Positions 34,873 to 41,807 of a stretch of DNA of 41,807 bases are shown piece after piece. How positions within the stretch are numbered: position 1 is the stretch's first letter; the number at the start of each line of letters is the position of its first letter. This DNA is from Parabacteroides sp. (lineage in GTDB: Bacteria > Bacteroidota > Bacteroidia > Bacteroidales > Tannerellaceae), in assembly GCA_022775005.1 (NCBI GenBank), contig JALFJR010000038.1, positions 1-41,807 of the forward strand, read 5' to 3'. The notes under the pieces were generated by a model. That model was not told the DNA's origin. It worked only from the letters and a program-made list of their open reading frames with translations, and ran no database searches. A program made the translations under genes and the position numbers.

Positions 34873-36189
34873 TTAGTGAATGGCATACTTCCTCGGATAG
34901 GTGAATAGGATGGCCAATAATGCGCCGATGCCTAAGAGGTAGGGATAATAGAGATACTGCATGATCTCGATGGGAGAGACTTGGCCCAATCCGGAGGCCA
35001 TCAATAACTGTGCGCCATAAGGGATGATGCCCTGCACGAAACAGCTGAAGATGTCTAACAGACTGGCACTACGGCGGGGATCCACATGGAAACGTTCGGC
35101 AATGTCATGGGCGATCGGACCAGCCATGATGAGGGCGATCGTGTTGTTCGCTGTACAGAGATTGGCGAAACCGACCAGCGAAGCGATACTGCATTCCGCA
35201 CCTTTCGTAGAGTGGATATGCTGGGTTAGCTTTAGGATCAACCAGTCGATGCCGCCGTTGTAGCGAATCATCTCCAACATACCGCCTGCTAAAAGCGTGA
35301 CGATGATCAACTCGCCCATGCCTGTGATGCCAGTGCCCATGGAAGAGGTCCACCCCCAGATGTCGAAACCGTTCAAGAGTAATCCCACGAGGCCGGACAG
35401 CCCGATACCGATCAGCAATACCAACATGACGTTGATGCCACAGATCGCTGCGATCAAGACCACCAAATAGGGAATTACCTTGAGCCACTCAATGGAGGCT
35501 GGTTGATAATTGTTGTCTATACCATTGCCTTGCACGACGTAGATCAATCCGGTCAAGAGTGCGATAGGCAAGGCGATACGGATGTTTACTTTGAATTTAT
35601 CGGCCATTTGACAGCCTTGCGTGCGGGTCGCTACGATCGTCGTATCTGAAATGAACGAAAGGTTGTCTCCGAACATCGCTCCACTCACCACTACACCCAA
35701 CATCATAGCCACAGGTATGCCTGTCTTTTCGGCGATACCGACTGCTACGGGCGACAGGGCCACGATCGTACCTACCGAAGTACCCACAGAGAGCGAGATG
35801 AAACAGGCAGCCAAGAAAATTCCAGCTGCCAATAGGTTCTGCGGAAGGATGGACATTGCCAGATTGACAGTGGCATCCACGGCTCCCATCGCTTTTGCGG
35901 TCTGAGCGAAGGCACCCGCCATGATGAAGATCAAGACCATCAGCATGATGTTGCTGTTAGCTGCTCCTCGACAAAATTGCTCGATGCGTTGATTCAGCTT
36001 CCCTCCTTTAGAGCCTGCGATGGCCACGATTGAGGCTAACACGAAGGCAACCGTGATCGGCATCTTATAGAAATCGCCAGCGATCAAAGAAACCACTAAA
36101 TAGGCCAACAAGAAAACGACCAAAGGTGTCAGTGCCCACACGTTGGGTGCATGTTGCAAGGTGATGCCTTTTGTTTTTGCTGTATTCAT
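34873..36189 (-). CDS. NhaC-family Na+/H+ antiporter
   Basis: 438 residues with about 11-12 membrane helices. Family features: a membrane-embedded SVGTSVGTIVALSPVAVG, MLGVVVSGAMFGDNLSFISDTTIVA and FANLCTANNTIALIM, which hold conserved Asp/Asn/Thr residues expected at the ion path. Exchanges Na+ for H+ at the inner membrane, alone or with other ions; the exact specificity (Na+, malate/lactate as in MleN) is not clear. It is the last gene of a minus-strand group with DUF5686 and mfd, 39 nt after DUF5686. Confidence 0.9.
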   Translation of the reverse strand: MNTAKTKGITLQHAPNVWALTPLVVFLLAYLVVSLIAGDFYKMPITVAFVLASIVAIAGSKGGKLNQRIEQFCRGAANSNIMLMVLIFIMAGAFAQTAKAMGAVDATVNLAMSILPQNLLAAGIFLAACFISLSVGTSVGTIVALSPVAVGIAEKTGIPVAMMLGVVVSGAMFGDNLSFISDTTIVATRTQGCQMADKFKVNIRIALPIALLTGLIYVVQGNGIDNNYQPASIEWLKVIPYLVVLIAAICGINVMLVLLIGIGLSGLVGLLLNGFDIWGWTSSMGTGITGMGELIIVTLLAGGMLEMIRYNGGIDWLILKLTQHIHSTKGAECSIASLVGFANLCTANNTIALIMAGPIAHDIAERFHVDPRRSASLLDIFSCFVQGIIPYGAQLLMASGLGQVSPIEIMQYLYYPYLLGIGALLAILFTYPRKYAIH

Positions 36190-36228
36190 TTGCTTGATAT
36201 ATTTGAAAACTAAAATGTTTTGTACAAT

Positions 36229-38811
36229 TCAGAACGAGAATCGTAATGCGATACGTATGCCTCCTTTCTTGATGTTGGAATGATCCAAGTAGGTTAATCG
36301 ACGGTAATAATCGACCCGCAGAATCTTGAAAATGTTCTCCACACCGAAACTGCACTCTAAATAAGGTGTCTTTCCCATGGGCGTAGTGCCTTCGGGGAAA
36401 CGATACAATCCGATCGGATTCAAATCCGGGTTGTTCTTATCTGTCAAGTCACCCCAGACACCACTGAAGGAGACAACTTCTCGAAGTTGCAGCCACTTGA
36501 TTACGGGAATACGGTTCAGGATTAATCCCTTCATATAATAAGTCAGGTAGAAAGAGGCGTATTGATCGTTAACAAACTCCAATGCCCGCATTAAGTGGAA
36601 GGCCTGTGGCTGAATCGTCACAGACTGGTTGGTGTTCGGCAGGATCAACAGCGGGAAGGGTACCTTGCTCCATACTTTCCCAGCACTAATCAATGCGTCG
36701 ATATGGCCGAAAGAGGAGAGCCAGATTCGTTTCTCGGCGCTCAATTCCGTGTGATGGTAATTGAAATTACCACCCATGAACTTCAGCCCGACTTGGTGAG
36801 ACAGTTTCATCACCGGTGCGTCTTTCGAGATGTTGAAGAGTGAGTTCTTTCCCTCACGGCTGTTGAAGGCCCGTTCGCCCGGAGCAAAACGGAATTGGAG
36901 ACCTAACTCAGTCTTTTTGAAATAATCTTGTGCGGCGATTGTGCCGTTGGATTGGAATTGGTCGTAGTGCAGTGAGCCGGCAGCCTCGTTCTTCTCACTA
37001 CGAATCCAAGAGGTGAGTGTCAAGCCGTTCAGCCACTCTTTTTGATACTGCAACATGCTTTTCCGAATATACTGCATCATCGTGACGGGCTCACCCACCT
37101 TCCAAGCCACGAACATGTTATCCTTACTGGTGAAGAGGAAGTCCTGGCCAGGTGTGTAGAGGTCATACTCTTGGATGAAAGAGAGGTTGTTTACCGGACT
37201 TTCTCCCTCATGGTATTTCTTCTTGTCGAAGCTATAGGTCAACTGGGCATTGTATTTGATCCGGCGGTCGTTGATACCATACGCCATATAGCCACTGGCG
37301 AACCAGTGCGGGTTCAGGTTGGCGGTGGTCATACCACCCACACGCATACGGAATCCCTCAACCTCGTTGACCGAGAAGGTGGTATTCATCGGGCCGAAAT
37401 CAAATTTGCTGTAATCCTTGTCTTGCTGCGTAGGGACATAGCCCGTGATCAGGATCTCCGCTGTCTTGATCACAGCATTAAACACAGGCACCTTCCGCAG
37501 CTGTGCCAATAGGTCATCTAAAGCCGACTCCTTTTCTTTCAGGGGAACATGACGATTCTCTATCCAGAACTCATCGGTGCGTCTCTCTGCCTCAGGTAAG
37601 ATATGGGTCGCCCCCAACAGGCCAAACACAGAATCCCGATTCTGGATATTGAATTGATAATTGTCGTAGTTGCGCAGCTGATGAGCATAGAATTGCTGTG
37701 AACCCTTCGTGATAGACATGTTGGCGTAGGTGTTCTCGTTTTGAATCACCCAAATACTATCCGGGGTTAGCGTAAACTCCTGCTCAATACGCATCTTATT
37801 GACAAAGTTGAGGTTGATGTCCGCTGGCGTGTCAAGCTGCAATTTTTTGATGGCGTATTTCCCGTCTAATGTGATGTATAGCCGTCCCGTGAAGCCGTAG
37901 CTCTCGCTGTTGACCGGTACGAAGCCCAAATCGACACAGCTGTCGCCTGCGATCACCAGCGTATCCATAATATAATACTTATAATAGCTTGTAGCCAAAG
38001 CAGAGGAGAGAGGACTGACAAACCGGTTCAACATGATGTTGATGTTGTTGTCGAAAATGTTTACCCGCTGGAAAATCTCCTCGAAGTTGGCGGTCAATGA
38101 ACCACCGTCGTCAATCGCTTTATCCACTCCCTGCTGCCGTTTGGCCTTGGTGATGGTCTTCTCTGTCTTGGGATGTTTCCGGTAATAATAGTCGGAAAGT
38201 GTCTCACGTACGGAGAGGGTCAGGATCGGTTTGCCATTGAACTCAGAGGTGTCCAAGTAGTTTTTGATGAAGCTAAACTTCTTGCCGAATTTGCTATCCA
38301 ACTTGGGATTAAAATCGTCGAGCGAGATGCTCAGTTTCTCATACACCTCCGTCTGATACTCCTCTTTGACCTCGATACGGTTGTCGCTCTTGTGTGCGAT
38401 GACCTGCTTGATCAGCTCCACCGCCGGATTATTTTTGCGGGAATAGCGCTCTCGTTTAGGCTTTACCACCACTTCAGCGATCTCAAAAGCTGTAGGTTTG
38501 AGGTCAATCTCCAGCAGATCGTTTTTGGTATTGACTTTCAGGTTGACCGTCTTGGTGTCATAGCCTAACGAGGAAATCACCAATTTGGTCAGCCCTTTAT
38601 CATTTTGGAGGGTGAAGGCACCATTGTCATCGGTCATGGCTCCAATCGTGGAGTTGTCGAACATCACGGATACATAGGAGAGGGGCTCTCCACTGACGGA
38701 GTCCCTCACAATACCGGAGGCCGAGGTAAGTCGCTGTGCGTAAAGCATGGAAATGCTGGCTAAGCATTGCCATACGATGAGCCATGCAAGTATGCGTAAT
38801 CGTTTAGTCAT
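36229..38811 (-). CDS. DUF5686 outer-membrane protein with a carboxypeptidase-regulatory domain
   Basis: 860 residues. Type I signal peptide, probable cleavage after LYA (23-25). Then a CarboxypepD_reg-like beta-sandwich (SGIVRDSVSGEPLSYVSVMFD, MTDDNGAFTLQN, ISSLGYDTKTV; ~30-110), as in SusC/TonB-type proteins. The rest matches DUF5686, a large beta-rich region ending in a beta-barrel-like C-terminus with terminal Phe (IALRFSF), typical of outer-membrane barrels. There is no TonB plug. Cellular function is unknown in the literature I know. It lies 19 nt after mfd on the minus strand. Confidence 0.88.
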   Translation of the reverse strand: MTKRLRILAWLIVWQCLASISMLYAQRLTSASGIVRDSVSGEPLSYVSVMFDNSTIGAMTDDNGAFTLQNDKGLTKLVISSLGYDTKTVNLKVNTKNDLLEIDLKPTAFEIAEVVVKPKRERYSRKNNPAVELIKQVIAHKSDNRIEVKEEYQTEVYEKLSISLDDFNPKLDSKFGKKFSFIKNYLDTSEFNGKPILTLSVRETLSDYYYRKHPKTEKTITKAKRQQGVDKAIDDGGSLTANFEEIFQRVNIFDNNINIMLNRFVSPLSSALATSYYKYYIMDTLVIAGDSCVDLGFVPVNSESYGFTGRLYITLDGKYAIKKLQLDTPADINLNFVNKMRIEQEFTLTPDSIWVIQNENTYANMSITKGSQQFYAHQLRNYDNYQFNIQNRDSVFGLLGATHILPEAERRTDEFWIENRHVPLKEKESALDDLLAQLRKVPVFNAVIKTAEILITGYVPTQQDKDYSKFDFGPMNTTFSVNEVEGFRMRVGGMTTANLNPHWFASGYMAYGINDRRIKYNAQLTYSFDKKKYHEGESPVNNLSFIQEYDLYTPGQDFLFTSKDNMFVAWKVGEPVTMMQYIRKSMLQYQKEWLNGLTLTSWIRSEKNEAAGSLHYDQFQSNGTIAAQDYFKKTELGLQFRFAPGERAFNSREGKNSLFNISKDAPVMKLSHQVGLKFMGGNFNYHHTELSAEKRIWLSSFGHIDALISAGKVWSKVPFPLLILPNTNQSVTIQPQAFHLMRALEFVNDQYASFYLTYYMKGLILNRIPVIKWLQLREVVSFSGVWGDLTDKNNPDLNPIGLYRFPEGTTPMGKTPYLECSFGVENIFKILRVDYYRRLTYLDHSNIKKGGIRIALRFSF

Positions 38812-38830
38812 CTTCTTATTCGTAACGTTA

Positions 38831-41807
38831 TTAAGGTTTGTTCATCATTTCTTGCAGTATCAGGCAAGCCTTCTCCACGGTTGGTACTGCTTTGATCACG
38901 ATGCTTCGTTTGCCATTTTGATCGCGCAAGTTACATTCTCTGGGATGGCTTTGTAAGAAGGCAATCAGCTTGTCGAATGCTTCGCTTTGGTAGTAAGGGC
39001 TATCGGGATTGCTGACTAAGAAGAGGCTCATCTGTCCCTTCTTCAAGATTACCTTTTCCATACCCAGTAGCTTAGCCATACGGCGTAGACGAACAATACG
39101 GATTAGCTCTTTTCCCTCTTGTGGGATCTTGCCGAAACGATCTTTCAACCGTGCGGTAAAAGCAAGGATGTCTCGTTCCTCCTCCATATTATCTAACTCC
39201 CGATAGAGCGAGATGCGCTCGGAATCGTTCGGGATATAGGTGGGCGGGAAGAGCAACTCCAGATCACTCTCGATATAGGTTTCGCGAACATAATCGCTTC
39301 CGCTGTTTTGCTGCCCCGCCTTTTCTGCATTGTAGAGATCGGCAAACTCCTCCGTCTTCAATTCATCAACGGCCTCCTCCAAGATCTTTTGGTAGGTCTC
39401 ATAGCCTAAATCTGCGATGAAACCGCTCTGTTCGGCACCTAACATGTTGCCGGCACCACGAATATCAAGGTCCTGCATGGCGATATGAATACCGCTGCCC
39501 AACTCGGCAAAGTTCTCGATGGCTTGCAAGCGGCGGCGAGCTTCCTGTGTCAAGGTGGAGAGGGGCGGCGAGAGGAGGTAGCAGAAGGCTTTCCGGTTGC
39601 TTCGTCCCACGCGGCCGCGCAGCTGATGCAGGTCGCTCAGTCCGAACTGCTGGGCGTTGTTGATGATGATCGTGTTGGCATTGGGCACATCGATGCCGCT
39701 TTCCACAATGCTGGTTGCGATCAAAACGTCATATTCGTAATTTACGAAGTCCAGAACGGTCTTCTCCAACTTCTCCGGCTCCATCTGTCCATGTCCCACG
39801 GCGATACGAGCATCGGGTACTTCCCGACGCACCAACGCCTCCATCTCGTAGATGTTTTGGATGCGGTTGTTGATGAAGAACACCTGTCCGTTACGGCTCA
39901 TCTCGAAGTTGATGGCTTCCCGAATGATGTCTGGGTTGAACCGTTCCACCTCTGTCTGCACCGGATAGCGGTTGGGTGGGGGAGTCGTGATGCTCGACAG
40001 GTCTCTTGCACCCATCAACGAGAATTGTAGGGTACGAGGGATTGGAGTGGCGGTCATGGTGAGCGTATCAACGTTCGACTTCAATTGACGCAGTTTCTCC
40101 TTCGTGGAAACGCCAAACTTCTGCTCCTCGTCGATAATTAAGAGTCCCAAGTCTTTAAACTTAACATCCTTACCCACGATGCGGTGGGTGCCAATCAAGA
40201 TGTTCACCTCTCCTGCAGCCAAGTCTTTCAGTGTCTTGCGGATCTGTGCGGAGGTACGGGCCCGACTGATGTAATCGATCCGGCAGGGGAAGTCTTTCAG
40301 TCGTTCCCTGAAGGTCTGGAAATGCTGATATGCCAACACGGTAGTGGGTACCAACACAGCTACCTGCTTATTGTCGGCTACTGCCTTGAAGGCCGCTCGA
40401 ATAGCCACCTCGGTCTTGCCGAAGCCTACATCACCACAAATCAGCCTATCCATTGGGCGATCGCTCTCCATATCTTGCTTCACCTCGTTGGTCGCTTTCA
40501 TCTGGTCGGGCGTATCTTCGTAGATAAAGCTGGCCTCTAACTCCTGCTGCATGAAGCTGTCGGGGCTGAACGCAAATCCCTTCTCTTGCCGACGTTTGGA
40601 GTAGAGGAGGATCAGGTCTCGGGCGATGTCTTTCACCTTCGCCTTGGTGCGTCCTTTCATTTTCTCCCAAGCCCCTGTGCCCAAGCGGCTCAGCTTTGGT
40701 GGTTCACCACTCTCTTTCCCTTTGTATTTAGAGAGTTTATGCAGTGAGTGGATACTGACAAAGATGATGTCGTTATGCTGATAGATCAGTTTGATCGCTT
40801 CTTGGATCTTGCCGTTCACCTCCGTGCGCACCAAGCCACCGAATTGGCCGATGCCATGATCAATATGCACGATGTAATCGCCCTGCGAGAATTGGTTTAG
40901 CTCTTTCAACGAGAGGGATATCTTGCCGCCCCGGGCTTGGTCGCTCTTGAGGCTGTATTTATGGAAACGATCAAACAGCTGGTGATCGGTGAAAAGGCAG
41001 ATTCTTAACGCTTCGTCAGAGAAGCCCTCATGCAACGTGCGGTTCACCGCCGTAAAAGGGATGTCGTCTTGTCGGTCTGCGAAGATTGCCCGGATGCGTT
41101 CAGCCTGCTTCGCTTGGTCGCTCAGTACGTAAAGGGTATATTCCTTCGACAGGAATGTTTTGAAGGTATCACTGACGAGATCAAAGTTTTTGTGGAAAAT
41201 CGGTTGCGCTTGGGTCTGAAATGCCAAGGATGCGTCAGCTGTGCCCATCGGACGAGTACCGATATGAAGGCGACGGAAATCGAGCACCTCTCGCAAAAAC
41301 TCAGCATCCATTACCAATTTCTTCCGCATAGCGGCTTGGTCGGCAAACGATTCCTCATCGCCTACGACTGGCTCCTCATTCCAGATACTCCCAATCCGCT
41401 CTTTGCACCAAGCCAAATCCTTGGCGGCGATCAGGGTCTGTGGGGAGAGGGAGTGTAGCAGTGAGGCACTACCTTTTGAACCTTTCGACAGTTCCGGTAC
41501 GATGTAGATGCTCTCTAACTTCTCCTTGCTCAATTGCGTCTCCACATCGAATGAACGAATGGTCTCCACCTCATCACCAAAGAAGTCAATACGATAGGGG
41601 AATTCGTAAGAAAAGGAAAAAACGTCTAAGATACTACCACGTAGGGCGTATTGCCCCGGTTCATAGACGTAATCCACCGCTTCAAACCCGTATGAATCCA
41701 ACACGTCTGAGACGAACATGTTATCCACCTTCTCGCCAACGCTCAATTTGAGTGTGTTCTCTTTCAGCACGTCTCGCTCCACTACACGTTCAGCCAAGGC
41801 ATCCGGA
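38831..41807 (-). CDS. mfd: Transcription-repair coupling factor Mfd, 5' end outside window
   Basis: About 990 residues of Mfd, open to the right edge, so the N-terminus is missing (~130-150 residues, judged from the usual ~1100-1150). It includes the UvrB-like damage-recognition part (YALRGSILDVFSF), the RNA polymerase-interacting CarD-like domain (FSQGDYIVHIDHGIGQF), the SF2 translocase with CGDVGFGKTEVA (Walker A), LLIIDEEQKFGV, TMTATPIPRTL and QLRGRVGRSNRKAF, then the C-terminal TRCF domain. It removes stalled polymerase at DNA lesions and recruits UvrA. First gene visible of the minus-strand group with DUF5686 and NhaC. Confidence 0.97.
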   Translation of the reverse strand, partial: PDALAERVVERDVLKENTLKLSVGEKVDNMFVSDVLDSYGFEAVDYVYEPGQYALRGSILDVFSFSYEFPYRIDFFGDEVETIRSFDVETQLSKEKLESIYIVPELSKGSKGSASLLHSLSPQTLIAAKDLAWCKERIGSIWNEEPVVGDEESFADQAAMRKKLVMDAEFLREVLDFRRLHIGTRPMGTADASLAFQTQAQPIFHKNFDLVSDTFKTFLSKEYTLYVLSDQAKQAERIRAIFADRQDDIPFTAVNRTLHEGFSDEALRICLFTDHQLFDRFHKYSLKSDQARGGKISLSLKELNQFSQGDYIVHIDHGIGQFGGLVRTEVNGKIQEAIKLIYQHNDIIFVSIHSLHKLSKYKGKESGEPPKLSRLGTGAWEKMKGRTKAKVKDIARDLILLYSKRRQEKGFAFSPDSFMQQELEASFIYEDTPDQMKATNEVKQDMESDRPMDRLICGDVGFGKTEVAIRAAFKAVADNKQVAVLVPTTVLAYQHFQTFRERLKDFPCRIDYISRARTSAQIRKTLKDLAAGEVNILIGTHRIVGKDVKFKDLGLLIIDEEQKFGVSTKEKLRQLKSNVDTLTMTATPIPRTLQFSLMGARDLSSITTPPPNRYPVQTEVERFNPDIIREAINFEMSRNGQVFFINNRIQNIYEMEALVRREVPDARIAVGHGQMEPEKLEKTVLDFVNYEYDVLIATSIVESGIDVPNANTIIINNAQQFGLSDLHQLRGRVGRSNRKAFCYLLSPPLSTLTQEARRRLQAIENFAELGSGIHIAMQDLDIRGAGNMLGAEQSGFIADLGYETYQKILEEAVDELKTEEFADLYNAEKAGQQNSGSDYVRETYIESDLELLFPPTYIPNDSERISLYRELDNMEEERDILAFTARLKDRFGKIPQEGKELIRIVRLRRMAKLLGMEKVILKKGQMSLFLVSNPDSPYYQSEAFDKLIAFLQSHPRECNLRDQNGKRSIVIKAVPTVEKACLILQEMMNKP

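Overview
The window looks like chromosomal DNA of a Bacteroidales gut-type bacterium, most like Parabacteroides or Bacteroides (inference). The signs are Bacteroidetes-type promoter -7 elements (TAnnTTTG) in front of many genes, few clear Shine-Dalgarno sites, and typical lineage families: BACON-domain lipoproteins, DUF5686/carboxypeptidase-regulatory outer-membrane proteins and a CMP-Kdo synthetase.

Layout. 2-1426: 3' part of a biotin-dependent carboxyltransferase (oxaloacetate decarboxylase/pyruvate carboxylase type), ending at a strong terminator. 1502-3303 (minus): AraC regulator, HXXEE membrane protein and CDP-alcohol phosphatidyltransferase in one tight operon. 3468-8140 (plus, divergent): a YbhGFSR-like exporter made of a lipoprotein membrane-fusion protein, a fused double ATPase and two ABC-2 permeases. 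A compact small-RNA-like unit follows at 8216-8297. 8326-10605 (minus): a secreted pair, a GHL10-like glycosidase lipoprotein and a CBM9-like protein. 10679-10825: an array of 22-bp repeats ending in an inverted copy, lying before a CAT-fold acetyltransferase (10925-11548).

11764-22696 is the accessory part. It holds an AT-rich BACON metallopeptidase-like lipoprotein and then a four-gene operon, hsdM-hsdS-fic-hsdR. This is a type I restriction-modification locus with a Fic enzyme embedded between the specificity and restriction genes. Its HsdR is unusually long (1486 aa), with a Gly/Pro-rich linker and a roughly 500-residue C-terminal extension carrying a HEPN-like RxxxxH motif. Immediately to the right lies a decayed alpha/beta-hydrolase gene (two in-frame stops, altered C-terminus), which may mark the edge of an insertion.

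The rest is core genome: kdsB and a CPA2 antiporter with RCK_C domains (minus), an AlbA_2 protein (plus), an NfeD-type membrane protease (minus), an orphan ECF sigma factor with two perfect hairpins in its leader (plus), a TrhA/hemolysin-III protein and an acyl-CoA/acyl-ACP ligase (minus), fhs plus an unrecognised Cys-containing protein (plus), and a minus-strand block of NhaC antiporter, DUF5686 outer-membrane protein and mfd (truncated by the window edge). A second small-RNA candidate lies on the minus strand between the ligase and fhs.

The strongest candidates for something not yet well described are the Fic-containing type I R-M operon with its extended HsdR, the 22-bp repeat array, and the two small-RNA-like units.
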